The notes under the pieces were generated by a model. That model had not been told where the DNA came from, ran no database searches, and saw only the letters and a program-made list of their open reading frames with translations. The translations under genes and the position numbers were made by a program. Of a stretch of 64,000 nucleotides of DNA, positions 15,737 through 24,765 are shown piece after piece. This stretch comes from Rhodocyclaceae bacterium. Its GTDB lineage: Bacteria > Pseudomonadota > Gammaproteobacteria > Burkholderiales > Rhodocyclaceae. Every line of letters begins with the position of its first letter. The first letter of the stretch is position 1. Location: the NCBI GenBank assembly GCA_008080565.1, contig VIKE01000007.1, forward strand, positions 46,282 to 110,281, given 5' to 3'.

Positions 15737-16083
15737 GCAGGGCCGGTATCCCTGAATAAGGGGAAGGGGCGACGACTTACCCCGATCCTCTCCCACCGGC
15801 CAGGTGTCATTGGAATGCAACACGCGTCGGATATTGTTTCAGGGTTGGCTGCGTCAAAATGACGCAAGCGTTTCTTGGTTATGACGGCAAATTGTAAAGA
15901 TAATCACGGATTAGTCTGAATGGGCTGTTGCGGGTGCCTGCGCGAGAAGTAGAATTCCGCCCGGTCTGTTCATGCATATTGAATGGTCTGTCAGCTTTGG
16001 TGGGGTCAAAACCCGTTCTTTCATTGGTGTTGTCGGCTATCCCGGCTAAAAATGCTGCAGTGCAATGTGGTAACATTTCAAGA
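15737..16083 (+). promoter_or_regulatory. Control region of the epsL-G operon
   Basis: This gap has no convincing gene. It contains a palindrome TGCGTC-AAAAT-GACGCA (15850-15866). Just downstream is a sigma-70-like pair TTGGTT (15875-15880) and GATAAT (15899-15904) with 18-bp spacing. The palindrome would then sit upstream of the -35, a position suited to an activator. Transcription would leave a leader of about 170 nt before the epsL ATG. The LuxR-type regulator EpsA encoded at 41195-41998 is an obvious candidate ligand, but binding is not shown by sequence. Confidence 0.4.
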
Positions 16084-17334
16084 ATGATGTCATGCCGAAA
16101 AATCCTGATCGCATCTGCGGCCTCCGTGCTTGTTCATGCTCCCGCTGCGGTGGCGAACGAGGGCGATGTCGTCAATCTGAGTGCTGCTGTCACGATGATG
16201 CATGACAACAATATGTTCCGTCTGGCGCCTAATGCCAACCCGGCTAATTACGGGCTGGATGGGCGTTCCGACACCATTACCATGACCTCGCTGGGCCTCA
16301 ATCTCAACAAGATGGTTGGCCGGCAGCAGCTGATTGGCAATATCAGTTTTGCCGACACCAGTTACAAGCGCAACAGCTACCTCGATTTCCTGGCCCTGAA
16401 CTACGACGGCAAGTGGCTGTGGGCTGTCGGTACCCGCTGGACGGGCGAATTTGCGCTGGATCGTGCCGAATCGCTCAACACTTATTCCGACTACATCACC
16501 AATAACTATCGGCAACGCAATGTCCGCCTCGTCGAGAACGAGCGCTTCACCGCCAACTACTGGTTTCACACCAGTTGGGCCGCCTTCCTCGGCGTATCGC
16601 GCAACAGCGTGACCAACGAGCAGGCAGTCCTGGCCGAAAACGATTACGAAGCCAGTGGCTTCAACTACGGCATCCGTTTTCGCCCCGTTTCCGGCAACAC
16701 GGTGGCGCTTCGCATCAGGCAGCTCGACGGCAGTTACTCGAATCGCCCGTTCAATGCTGCCGCGCAGGCCGACAACGGTTTTTCGCACAACAGCATTGAC
16801 CTCGAAGCCAGCTGGTTACTTACCGGCAAAACGCAACTGCGCAGCCGGCTCGAATACCTCGAACGCAAACACGACCATTTTGTCTCGCGCGACTACAGCG
16901 GTTGGGCCGGCAACCTGGATCTGGTCTATGCTGCGACCGGCAAGAGTAATTTGACCTTCGGCTACAAACATGGTCTGGAAAGTTTTCAGGGCAGCTATCG
17001 CGAAGCGCAGGCGCCTTTCAGACAAATCACCTCCAGCTATTACGAGCTCGACGAACTCAACCTTGGCGCCCGCTGGGCCGCTACCGACAAAATCTCCACC
17101 AGCGCCCGCCTGGGCTATGGCAAGCGCAGCTATCACGGTGAAATAGCGCCCCTGCCGGCCGGAGTCGAGCCGCGTCAAGACAAGACAACCCGGGCCGGCA
17201 TTGATATCAGCTACCGACCCTTACGCTGGTTTGAAATAAAGGCCGGCATGAACTACGAGAAGCGCAACGTCAATGACGACCGCTACGACTACAAAGACCG
17301 CACCACTTTTGTCTCGCTCAGCGCCCAGTACTGA
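16084..17334 (+). CDS. epsL: EpsL-type outer-membrane beta-barrel of the XrtB polysaccharide locus
   Basis: About 416 residues from the ATG at 16084 (16087 also possible). A signal peptide (KILIASAASVLVHAPAAVA) is followed by a long run of alternating beta strands with many aromatic belts, such as QLIGNISFADTSYKRNSYLD, KSNLTFGYKHGLESFQGSYR and WFEIKAGMNYEKRNV, ending in the aromatic C-terminus SLSAQY expected of outer-membrane barrels. EpsL family proteins occur only in exosortase-associated polysaccharide loci and are thought to help export the polymer. The longer frame from 15928 is rejected because it places the signal peptide internally. It heads the epsLDEFG operon. Confidence 0.85.
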   Translation: MMSCRKILIASAASVLVHAPAAVANEGDVVNLSAAVTMMHDNNMFRLAPNANPANYGLDGRSDTITMTSLGLNLNKMVGRQQLIGNISFADTSYKRNSYLDFLALNYDGKWLWAVGTRWTGEFALDRAESLNTYSDYITNNYRQRNVRLVENERFTANYWFHTSWAAFLGVSRNSVTNEQAVLAENDYEASGFNYGIRFRPVSGNTVALRIRQLDGSYSNRPFNAAAQADNGFSHNSIDLEASWLLTGKTQLRSRLEYLERKHDHFVSRDYSGWAGNLDLVYAATGKSNLTFGYKHGLESFQGSYREAQAPFRQITSSYYELDELNLGARWAATDKISTSARLGYGKRSYHGEIAPLPAGVEPRQDKTTRAGIDISYRPLRWFEIKAGMNYEKRNVNDDRYDYKDRTTFVSLSAQY

Positions 17335-17386
17335 CGTGACCAACGCCATTCAAGAATCCGCTGCAACCATTTTTTAAGGTGAACCT

Positions 17387-18340
17387 GTGAACAAGCTCAA
17401 AACCATCTCTGCCATCGTTCTTTCCACCCTGGTGCTCGGCGCTTGCGGCGATCGTCCGCCCGAGAAAAAAGCCGCCAGCCAGGTTGCCGCAAAAGTCAAT
17501 GACGGCGAGATCTCCGTTCATCAGATCAACTTCGTGCTCCAGCGCACCCCCAACATTCCGGCCGCCAAGGCCGAAGCTGCCAAGCGCCAGGTACTCGAAA
17601 GCCTGATCGACCAGGAACTGGCCGTGCAGCAGGCCATGGAAGCCAAGCTCGAGCGCACGCCGAATGTCATGCAGGCCATCGAAAGCGCCCGCCGTGAAAT
17701 TCTCGCCCGCGCCTTCATCGAACAAAAGGTTTCCAAACAGGCCAAGCCGTCTGCTGACGAAGTCCGCAAGTTCTACAACGATCACCCTGAGCTGTTTGCC
17801 AACCGCAAGATCTACCGCATTGAAGAAGTCGCCTTTGCCGCTACTCCGGAAATCATCGCCGGCATCAAGGCGCAACTGGGCACCGGCAAGGCCTCCGTGG
17901 CGGAGGTTGTCGGCGGACTCAAGGCCAAGGGTGTTGAAGTTACCGGTGGCGTCAGCGTCAAGGCGGCCGAGCAACTCGCCCTCGAACTGCTGCCGCGCCT
18001 GGCCCAGGCCAAGGATGGCCAGGTCCAGATGATCGAAAACCAGGGCCGTGTCGCCTTCATTACCGTACTGGCCAGCAAGTCCGAGCCGATGGATGAAATC
18101 AAGGCCCAGCCCTTCATCGAAAACTTTATCAACAACAAGCAAAAGTCCGAAGCCGCCCGCAGCACCATGAAGGAGCTGCGCGAAAAGGCCAAGATCGAAT
18201 ACGTTGGCGAATTCGTCGCACCGGCGCCGGCCGTCGCTGCTGCACCTGCCGCAGCACCTGCACCAGCCGAAGCGCCGCAAAAGGCCGCGGCGAACCCCAC
18301 CGAGGCGGCCGTCAACAAAGGCATTGCCGGTCTCAAGTAA
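17387..18340 (+). CDS. epsD: EpsD-family peptidyl-prolyl cis-trans isomerase lipoprotein
   Basis: 317 residues. A lipoprotein signal with lipobox LVLGAC (Cys about residue 21) is followed by a SurA/PpiD-like N-terminal helical domain (QINFVLQRTPNIPAAKAEAA, VLESLIDQELAVQQAME). A degenerate parvulin-like domain and an Ala/Pro-rich C-terminal tail (about residues 282-305) follow. In the family EpsD is a periplasmic chaperone/isomerase specific to exosortase-linked polysaccharide operons, perhaps folding EpsL. It lies 52 bp after epsL and 18 bp before epsE. Confidence 0.88.
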   Translation: MNKLKTISAIVLSTLVLGACGDRPPEKKAASQVAAKVNDGEISVHQINFVLQRTPNIPAAKAEAAKRQVLESLIDQELAVQQAMEAKLERTPNVMQAIESARREILARAFIEQKVSKQAKPSADEVRKFYNDHPELFANRKIYRIEEVAFAATPEIIAGIKAQLGTGKASVAEVVGGLKAKGVEVTGGVSVKAAEQLALELLPRLAQAKDGQVQMIENQGRVAFITVLASKSEPMDEIKAQPFIENFINNKQKSEAARSTMKELREKAKIEYVGEFVAPAPAVAAAPAAAPAPAEAPQKAAANPTEAAVNKGIAGLK

Positions 18341-18358
18341 AGCGGAAACCAAGCATCC

Positions 18359-19168
18359 ATGAGCTACCTAAACAGACTTCTCCTCGGCATTCTCGTCACC
18401 TTTGGCCTGATCGCCGGCGCCCAGGCGCAGGGCAAGCAGGTTGACTACCGGCTGGGAGCTGGCGACGCGATCAAGATCAGCGTCTTCCAGAACCCGGACC
18501 TCACCGTCGAAACCCGCGTTGCCGAAAGCGGCTCGGTCACCTATCCGCTGATCGGTGCCGTGCAGCTTGGTGGGTTGTCGATTGCCGATGCCGAGCTGAC
18601 CATTGCCAACAAGCTGCGCGAAGGCGGTTTTGTGCAAAAGCCGCAGGTCAACATCCTGCTCATGCAGTTCAAGGGCAACCAGGTTTCCATCCTCGGCATG
18701 GTCAATCGCCCGGGTCGTTATCCCATTGAAACCGGCAACACCCGCCTGACCGACATGCTGGCCACGGCCGGCGGTGCCATTCCCTCCGGCGGCGCCGATG
18801 TGATCATTGTTTCCGGCATGCGCGACGGCAAGGCTTACCGCCAGGAAATCGACATCCCCGCCATGTTCATCAGCGGCAACACCGATCTCGACATTCCCGT
18901 GGTGGGCGGCGACATCATCTACGTTCATCGTGCCCCGGTCTTCTACATCTACGGTGAAGTCCAGCGCGGCGGCTCCTATCGCCTGGAGCGCAACATGACC
19001 GTGCTGCAGGGCCTGGCCCAGAGCGCCGGAACGACCATTCGCGGCACCGAGCGCGGCCTGCGCATTCACCGTCGCGGTCCGGACGGCAAGGTGCAGATCA
19101 TCTCCCCGGAAAAGTCCGACCTCATTCAAGCCGACGACGTTCTCTACGTCCAGGAAAGCTTCTTCTAA
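18359..19168 (+). CDS. epsE: Polysaccharide export protein EpsE (Wza/OPX family)
   Basis: 269 residues. The signal peptide ends AGAQAQ. The Poly_export domain starts YRLGAGDAIKISVFQNPDL (about 31-49), and SLBB domains carry the typical VSILGMVNRPGRYPIETGNT (about 118-137) and FYIYGEVQRGGSYRLERNMT (about 197-216). OPX proteins form the periplasmic/outer-membrane export channel for capsular and exopolysaccharides. There is no lipobox, so like other EpsE proteins it may lack a Wza-type outer-membrane helix and rely on EpsL. Confidence 0.92.
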   Translation: MSYLNRLLLGILVTFGLIAGAQAQGKQVDYRLGAGDAIKISVFQNPDLTVETRVAESGSVTYPLIGAVQLGGLSIADAELTIANKLREGGFVQKPQVNILLMQFKGNQVSILGMVNRPGRYPIETGNTRLTDMLATAGGAIPSGGADVIIVSGMRDGKAYRQEIDIPAMFISGNTDLDIPVVGGDIIYVHRAPVFYIYGEVQRGGSYRLERNMTVLQGLAQSAGTTIRGTERGLRIHRRGPDGKVQIISPEKSDLIQADDVLYVQESFF

Positions 19169-19192
19169 AAAGAAGATCACCGAAAGCCCCGC

Positions 19193-20641
19193 ATGACTTT
19201 TCAGCAATTCCTTCTCATCCTCTGGGCCCGCCGCAAGCTGGCGCTGTCGGTTTTTGGCGTCACCGTGCTGACCACGCTGGTCATCAGCCTGATCCTGCCC
19301 AAGGAATACACCGCCACCACCTCGCTGGTCATCGACGTCAAATCGCCCGACCCCATCGCCGGCATGATCATGCAGGGCATGATGGCACCCGGCTACATGG
19401 CGACGCAGATGGACATCATCACCAGCGACCGCGTCGCCACCCGCGTCGTCAAGCTGCTTGGTTTTGAAAAGAGTGCCCAGGCTGTCGAGAACTGGAAGGA
19501 AGCCAGCGAAGGCAAGGGCACGCTGGAAAGCTATTACGCCGGAATCCTACAAAAGAAGCTCGACATCAAGCCCTCCCGCGAGAGCAATGTCATCAACGTG
19601 AATTTTTCGGGTGCCGACCCGGTGTTTGCCGCGGCTGTCGCCAACGCATTTGCCCAGGCCTACATCGACACCTCCATCGAAATGCGCGTCGAACCGGCTC
19701 GCCAATACAGCGCCTGGTTTGAAGAGCGCCAGAAAGGCTTGCGCGCCGCGCTGGAAAAAGCCCAGTCCCGCCTTTCTGCCTACCAGCAGGAAAAAGGCAT
19801 CGTCGTGACCGACGATCGCATGATGGACAACGAAACAGCGCGCCTCAACGACCTCACCATGCAGCTTTCCGCCGCCCAGGCCCAGCGCGCCGACGCCTCC
19901 AGCCGGCAAAAGAGCGGCACCAGCGAACTCTCGCTTGAAGTGCTGCAAAATCCGCTGGTCCAAGGGCTCAAGGCCGAAATCGCTCGCGCCGAATCGCAGC
20001 TGTCGCAGATCAGCAGCAATTTCGGCAAGAATCACCCGCAAGTTCAGCAGCTCGAAGCCCAGATCGCCGAACAGCGCCAGCAACTGCGTGAAGAAATCGG
20101 CCGCATTTCCGGTGGCAATGCCGTTGCCAGCAAGTTCGGCGTCGTCAAGCAGGATGAGCTCAAGAAGGCTATCGAAGAGCAGAAAAAACGGGTGCTGGAT
20201 CTGCGCTCCCAGCGCGATGAACTGTCTGTGCTGGTCAATGATGTCGAAACTGCCCGCCGCGCCTACGAGGCCGTCGGCCAGCGCATGATGCAAAGCAACC
20301 TCGAAGGCCAGTCGCAGCAGACCAACGTGCTCGTGCTTAGCCCGGCTACCGAGCCGACCCAGCACTCCAAGCCCAAGGTCTTGCTTAACGTGCTGGTTTC
20401 CATCTTCCTCGGCGCCATGCTCGGCGTCGGTGCCGCACTCGTGCTTGAACTCGGCCAGCGCCGCATCCGCTCGGCCGAAGACCTCACCCTGGCGCTTGAC
20501 CTGCCAGTGCTGGCCGAACTCGATTCCACGCTGCCCAGGGCAAAAAGAGGATTTCGATTTTGGGCGAAAAATCCGGTTGACCGTGGCAATCGCGAACCCG
20601 CTCTCAATACCGGCAATCAGCCAGCCGCAGCGAAGGCCTGA
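19193..20641 (+). CDS. epsF: Chain-length determinant protein EpsF (Wzz/PCP-2 family)
   Basis: 482 residues. An N-terminal Wzz domain with a membrane helix (ALSVFGVTVLTTLVISLILP) is followed by a long periplasmic coiled-coil (about residues 175-380, with QLSQISSNFGKNHPQVQQLE and AIEEQKKRVLDLRSQRDELS). The GNVR-type segment VLSPATEPTQHSKPKVLLNV leads into a second membrane helix, VSIFLGAMLGVGAALVLELG. It sets polymer length together with the kinase EpsG. The C-terminal residues from about 451 on (RGFRFWAKNPVDRGNREP) are encoded by copy C of the dispersed repeat and look foreign to the family. Confidence 0.92.
   Translation: MTFQQFLLILWARRKLALSVFGVTVLTTLVISLILPKEYTATTSLVIDVKSPDPIAGMIMQGMMAPGYMATQMDIITSDRVATRVVKLLGFEKSAQAVENWKEASEGKGTLESYYAGILQKKLDIKPSRESNVINVNFSGADPVFAAAVANAFAQAYIDTSIEMRVEPARQYSAWFEERQKGLRAALEKAQSRLSAYQQEKGIVVTDDRMMDNETARLNDLTMQLSAAQAQRADASSRQKSGTSELSLEVLQNPLVQGLKAEIARAESQLSQISSNFGKNHPQVQQLEAQIAEQRQQLREEIGRISGGNAVASKFGVVKQDELKKAIEEQKKRVLDLRSQRDELSVLVNDVETARRAYEAVGQRMMQSNLEGQSQQTNVLVLSPATEPTQHSKPKVLLNVLVSIFLGAMLGVGAALVLELGQRRIRSAEDLTLALDLPVLAELDSTLPRAKRGFRFWAKNPVDRGNREPALNTGNQPAAAKA
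20553..20591 (+). repeat. Dispersed 37-bp repeat, copy C (3' end of epsF)
   Basis: GATTTTGGGCGAAAAATCC is followed by GGTTGACCGTGGCAATC. It is in sense orientation within the last 29 codons of epsF and encodes FWAKNPVDRGN. Confidence 0.8.
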
Positions 20642-20647
20642 TCAGAG

Positions 20648-21517
20648 ATGAACGCAATGACCGAAAAACTCGACACCGGCGCAGGCCGCTCCATTGGCGC
20701 CATCCTCATCGACAACGGACGCCTGACGCCGGACGCCGCCGAGCGCATCCTCAAGCTGCAAAAAGAGCAGGGCCTGCGCTTTGGCGATGCCGCCATCCAG
20801 CTCGGCCTGCTCTCTGAGGCCGACATCCAGCAGGCGCTCTCCCGCCAGTACGATTACCCCTACCTGATGCCCGGTGATGACCGCGTCAGCGAAGAAGTCG
20901 TCGCTGCCTTCAAGCCTTTCAGCCCCATCGTCGAACAACTGCGTGCCGTGCGCAGCCAGCTCATGCTGCGCTGGTTCGATGCCGATGTCGGCCACAAGAC
21001 ATTGGCCGTCGTCAGCGCGGGTAGGGCAGAAGGCCGCAGCTTCACCGCCGCTAATCTCGCTGTCGTCTTCTCGCAACTCGGCGAACGCACGCTGCTGATC
21101 GATGCCGACCTGCGCAACCCGAGCCAGCACCAGCTGTTCCGCCTCGAAAACAAGCTCGGTCTTTCCAGCCTGCTGGCCGGCCGGGCCGAACTGGCCGAAG
21201 CCGTCACCCGCATTCCCGGCCTCATCGATCTTTCTGTTCTGCCGGCTGGCGCCACTCCGCCCAACCCGCAGGAACTGCTGGCCCGCCCCGTCTTCAACGC
21301 ACTGATGGCCACTGCCGCCGGCCAGTACGACATCGTGATCGTCGACACCCCGGCCGGTGCCGAAACCGCAGACAGCCAGACCATTGCCGCCCGCACCCGC
21401 GGTGCCGTCGTTGTCGCCCGCAAGGACAGGTCCTCGGCCCCCGCCTTGCAAGGCTTCGTCACCTCGCTGCAGCACAGCGGCGTTGCCGTCGTCGGTGCCG
21501 TGCTCAACAACGGATAG
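20648..21517 (+). CDS. epsG: EpsG, tyrosine-kinase-like ATPase for chain-length control
   Basis: 289 residues. An N-terminal MshEN/GspE-N-like domain (SIGAILIDNGRLTPDAAERI to YDYPYLMP, about 14-75) precedes a BY-kinase fold. That fold has a Walker A variant SAGRAEGRSFTAANLAVVF (Arg in place of the usual Lys), Walker A' LLIDADLRNPSQHQLF and Walker B DIVIVDTPAG. EpsG partners the Wzz protein EpsF, and cycles of ATP binding control polymerisation. No C-terminal tyrosine cluster is seen, so autophosphorylation as in Wzc is unlikely. The Arg variant is common in this family. It is 6 bp after epsF. Confidence 0.9.
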   Translation: MNAMTEKLDTGAGRSIGAILIDNGRLTPDAAERILKLQKEQGLRFGDAAIQLGLLSEADIQQALSRQYDYPYLMPGDDRVSEEVVAAFKPFSPIVEQLRAVRSQLMLRWFDADVGHKTLAVVSAGRAEGRSFTAANLAVVFSQLGERTLLIDADLRNPSQHQLFRLENKLGLSSLLAGRAELAEAVTRIPGLIDLSVLPAGATPPNPQELLARPVFNALMATAAGQYDIVIVDTPAGAETADSQTIAARTRGAVVVARKDRSSAPALQGFVTSLQHSGVAVVGAVLNNG

Positions 21518-21603
21518 CCAAGATGCAGCTTAGCTCGTTCTCGCTTCGCTCTTCGGATGCGCGTTTTCGCCATAGAGACAGGCGCTCCTCCGTTTTGCAC
21601 AGC

Positions 21604-21634
21604 AAAAATGCCGGGGGTTATCCCCGGTTTTTGC
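21604..21634 (+). terminator. Hairpin with T-run between epsG and xrtB
   Basis: CAAAAATGCCGGGG, loop, TCCCCGGTTTTTG form a GC-rich stem extended by an A/T stem, with five Ts directly after the CCGG arm. It would terminate or attenuate transcription leaving epsG. The next gene, xrtB, starts 80 bp on, after copy D of the dispersed repeat. Confidence 0.65.
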
Positions 21635-21656
21635 GAGATGCACAGGCTATGACGTT

Positions 21657-21694
21657 TCATTTTTTGGCAAAAATTCCGGTTGACCGTAGCAATC
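21657..21694 (+). repeat. Dispersed 37-bp repeat, copy D (upstream of xrtB)
   Basis: CATTTTTTGGCAAAAATTCC is followed by GGTTGACCGTAGCAATC. It is intergenic, 20 bp before the xrtB ATG. The arm TTTTTGGCAAAAA can itself form a 5-bp hairpin. Confidence 0.8.
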
Positions 21695-21713
21695 AGTCAC
21701 CAAGGGGCTGTCA

Positions 21714-22616
21714 ATGAACCTCGCAGCAGAAAATGAGCCGATATTGCCAATGGAACCCCGACCGGCCATCGCCGATTGGTTCCCCATTTTTATCGGCCTC
21801 ATCGCCCTCTACGTGCCTACCTGGGTCAATCTTTCCAGCACCATCTGGGCTACCGAAGCACAGGCACACGGGCCCATCATCCTCAGCGTGGCCTTGTGGT
21901 TTTTCTGGAAACAGCGCCTTGTCATCCACGAGATGGCTGCTGCGCCCTCAAAGGCCGGCTGGCCGCTCTTCATTCTTGGCCTGCTGCTCTACGCCATCGG
22001 CCGCTCACAAGAAATTTTGCTCTTTGAAGTCGGCTCGCAAATCATCGTTATTGCCAGCCTGCTGCTTATCCAGCGTGGCTGGACAGCCCTGGGCATCGCC
22101 TGGTTTCCCCTATTTTTCCTGCTCTTCATGATCCCACTTCCCGGCGCTTTTGTGGATGCGCTGACTATGCCAATGAAGATGGCCGTATCCTATGTGTCCG
22201 AAAACGTCCTCTACTGGGTCGGCTACCCCATCTCGCGGAGCGGAGTCATCCTGCAGATCGGCCAGTACAAACTGCTCGTTGCCGATGCCTGTGCTGGCCT
22301 GCAAACACTATTTACCCTTGAAGCGCTTGGCCTGCTCTATCTCAACATCGTTCGCCACGATTCGTTCTTCAGAAACGTTACCTTGGCCATTCTCATCATC
22401 CCCATCTCGTTCACCGCCAACGTCATCCGCGTCATGGTGCTCACACTCATCACCTACCACTTTGGTGACGAAGCAGGGCAGGGCTTCCTGCACGGCTTTG
22501 CCGGCATGGTGCTGTTCGTCACAGCGCTGTTGATCATCATGGGTGTTGATTCGCTGCTTCAACTTGGCGAAAAGCGCTGGCGTGGGCAGGCTGTCGTAAA
22601 CAAGGTGCAAGCATGA
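21714..22616 (+). CDS. xrtB: Exosortase, XrtB type
   Basis: A 300-residue polytopic membrane protein with about eight helices. The exosortase catalytic set is present: Cys in LLVADACAGLQTLFTLEA (about 190-207), Arg in FTANVIRVMVLTLITYHFG and His in QGFLHGFAGMVL. Exosortases cleave PEP-CTERM tails at the inner membrane and route the protein to the surface, often alongside polysaccharide. The B-type call rests on the ADACAGLQ motif, the absence of a fused EpsI domain and the separate epsI and epsA genes, and it is slightly less certain than the exosortase call. Its start follows a terminator-like hairpin. Its stop overlaps epsI. Confidence 0.92.
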   Translation: MNLAAENEPILPMEPRPAIADWFPIFIGLIALYVPTWVNLSSTIWATEAQAHGPIILSVALWFFWKQRLVIHEMAAAPSKAGWPLFILGLLLYAIGRSQEILLFEVGSQIIVIASLLLIQRGWTALGIAWFPLFFLLFMIPLPGAFVDALTMPMKMAVSYVSENVLYWVGYPISRSGVILQIGQYKLLVADACAGLQTLFTLEALGLLYLNIVRHDSFFRNVTLAILIIPISFTANVIRVMVLTLITYHFGDEAGQGFLHGFAGMVLFVTALLIIMGVDSLLQLGEKRWRGQAVVNKVQA

Positions 22617-23290
22617 CCCTTCTGATCCGTAACATCATCCTGCTAGTGCTCATGCTTGCCACCTCGGCGCTGGCGGTAGCGATGCGGCCAACTCAAAAGA
22701 TTTCAGAACTGGGGCCTAAGGTCGAACTCGAAACGCTGGTGCCGCGCAGTTTTTCGGGCTGGACCGAAGTTGAGACCACAACGGCTCAGATCGTCGATCC
22801 TGGTGCTCAGGAAATGCTCAACATGATCTACAGCCAGATGGTCAGTCGCACCTACATCGACTCTGATGGTTACCGGATCATGCTATCGCTGGCTTATGGC
22901 GGCGATCAGTCACGCGACATGCAGGTGCATCGTCCCGAAGTATGTTACGCCGCGCAGGGATTCCGTGTCGGCGATCAAACCAAAACTGGGCTTAACGTCC
23001 AGTCGCGTTCGTTGCCGGTCATGCAACTGGTAGCTACGGCCGGCTCCCGGATCGAGCCCATTACCTACTGGATCCGCGTCGGCGACAGACTAGCCCGTGG
23101 GAACATCGAACTGGGCCTTTCACGCATCTCATACGGCATGCGAGGACAAATTGCCGATGGCTTACTGGTTCGCGTGTCCAGCATCGACCGCGACCTACCC
23201 CATGCCTACAAGCAGCAAGAGCGCTTCATCAACGATTTGATCGGCGCCATACCCGAGGGTGAGAGAAAGGCATTGATCGGCAAGAATTGA
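22613..23290 (+). CDS. epsI: EpsI-family exosortase-associated protein
   Basis: 225 residues. An N-terminal signal anchor (IRNIILLVLMLATSALAVAM) precedes a periplasmic domain with the EpsI hallmark RDMQVHRPEVCYAAQGFRV (about residues 101-119), including the conserved Cys, and a ITYWIRVGDRLARGN segment. EpsI proteins occur fused to, or beside, exosortases and are needed for polysaccharide output, but their reaction is unknown. It overlaps xrtB by 4 bp (ATGA), consistent with an obligate pair. Confidence 0.9.
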   Translation: MTLLIRNIILLVLMLATSALAVAMRPTQKISELGPKVELETLVPRSFSGWTEVETTTAQIVDPGAQEMLNMIYSQMVSRTYIDSDGYRIMLSLAYGGDQSRDMQVHRPEVCYAAQGFRVGDQTKTGLNVQSRSLPVMQLVATAGSRIEPITYWIRVGDRLARGNIELGLSRISYGMRGQIADGLLVRVSSIDRDLPHAYKQQERFINDLIGAIPEGERKALIGKN

Positions 23291-23364
23291 TACCTTCCGC
23301 CTGGCGAACCAACTGCCAGGCGGGCCTGCCACAAACGAACAAGTACCCGAATAGCGAATAGACC

Positions 23365-24684
23365 GTGTCAAAAACCAGCGTAACGAACAAGGAAGGCATG
23401 GTCCAACATGCCTTTTTTATGGCAGTCACTACCGGCGTGAGGTTGCTCACCGGTGTGGTGCTGTTTGTTCTGCTGGCGCGAAAACTGGGACCCACGGATT
23501 TCGGACTGTTCACCTATTGGGTGACCGTCACCAGCCTGCTCTGCCTGCTGGTCGATTACGGTTTCACGCCCAAGATTCTGCGCGAGGTGGCCAAGGAGCC
23601 GGAATCGGCCAGAAAGGCGCTCGGCGAAGCGCTAGTAACCAAAATTGGCTTTTCCATCTGCATCTTTCTCGCGCTTCCCGTCGTGCCGTTCATATTTAAT
23701 CTTGATTCTCGCGACGTGGTACTGATGTTTAGCCTGATGGTCGCCGCCATTGGTTTTTCTTTCGGCGACTTCATCTGCGCACCGTTCCGGGCGCTCGACA
23801 GCTACGGCGAGGAGACAAAGATCGTCGTTTTCACCAGCATCGTCCACTTCGTGCTGGTGTATGGGGCTGCGGTCTTGGGTCTCGGTCTGGAAAGCATCGT
23901 CATTGTCTTCGCCGTCTCACGAGTCATCTATTCGTGCACCTCTTTCATTTCGAGCTTCAAGGTACTTGGCAAGCCCGTTTGGCCGAAAAACAAGCTGGCG
24001 TGCTTCGTCAAAGAGGCGAGGGATGGTTTCTACTACGCACTCGATATGGGTATGGCAAACCTCTACCTCCAGATTGATACCGTGCTTATCAAACTTTATC
24101 TGGGAAGCCACGCCGTCGGGGTCTATCAGGCAGGTGCGAAACTGGCGCAAGGGTTCTATACGTTGCCGCAGATTGCAAGCAATCTGTATCTGCCCAGAAT
24201 TGCGCGGGTGGAATCGAATCCTCCGCAATTGGAGAAAGTCTTGCGGGATTCGTCGGTTCAACTATTCGGTTCCGGATTTATCGGCTACCTAGTCTTTAAC
24301 TTCGGGGCAACGTTTTTCCAGGAGGTGATTTTCGGTCCCGAATACGCTGAGTTGAAGGATATATTTCCCCTGTTTGGTCTGTTGGTATTTACCCGGTACT
24401 ACCTCGCATCATTAGGGTTCGCGATCTCCGGACTTGGTTTTCAGCAATATCGTTTCAAGGTCACCGTGCTGATGTGTTTGGTGTTAGCAGCGCTTTCTCC
24501 ATTCATCGTGCCGTCGTTCGGCCTTAGAGGCTTCATTCTCCTGCTCGTCGGAGTCACCCTCGTTTCGACGGTTTCCTATTACTACAAGTTGTTTGCCAGC
24601 GGCATTGCCGTCGGCTATGCACGGCCAATCATGTCGTTCTTCGTCCTGTTGGTTGGTCTCAACTTATACGCAACGCACCGATGA
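23365..24684 (+). CDS. Wzx-like polysaccharide flippase
   Basis: 439 residues with about 12-14 hydrophobic helices, starting MVQHAFFMAVTTGVRLLTGV and LGPTDFGLFTYWVTVTSLLC, the N-terminal layout of the MATE/MVF-type polysaccharide transporters (Polysacc_synt). These move undecaprenyl-linked oligosaccharides across the inner membrane. From here the base composition becomes more AT-rich than in the eps core, as is usual for the strain-specific part of such loci. Confidence 0.9.
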   Translation: MSKTSVTNKEGMVQHAFFMAVTTGVRLLTGVVLFVLLARKLGPTDFGLFTYWVTVTSLLCLLVDYGFTPKILREVAKEPESARKALGEALVTKIGFSICIFLALPVVPFIFNLDSRDVVLMFSLMVAAIGFSFGDFICAPFRALDSYGEETKIVVFTSIVHFVLVYGAAVLGLGLESIVIVFAVSRVIYSCTSFISSFKVLGKPVWPKNKLACFVKEARDGFYYALDMGMANLYLQIDTVLIKLYLGSHAVGVYQAGAKLAQGFYTLPQIASNLYLPRIARVESNPPQLEKVLRDSSVQLFGSGFIGYLVFNFGATFFQEVIFGPEYAELKDIFPLFGLLVFTRYYLASLGFAISGLGFQQYRFKVTVLMCLVLAALSPFIVPSFGLRGFILLLVGVTLVSTVSYYYKLFASGIAVGYARPIMSFFVLLVGLNLYATHR

Positions 24685-24765
24685 TATTAGGCGGCCAAAT
24701 TGGTGATCACGTTTTTCCCAATGACTCCAGGGCATTCGACCAAACGAAACATTGAAAGATAGCTA

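Noticed and set aside
15928-16083. Upstream extension of epsL
   Set aside because: The extra 52 codons would place the signal peptide inside the protein, and the ATG at 16084 gives the usual secreted start.
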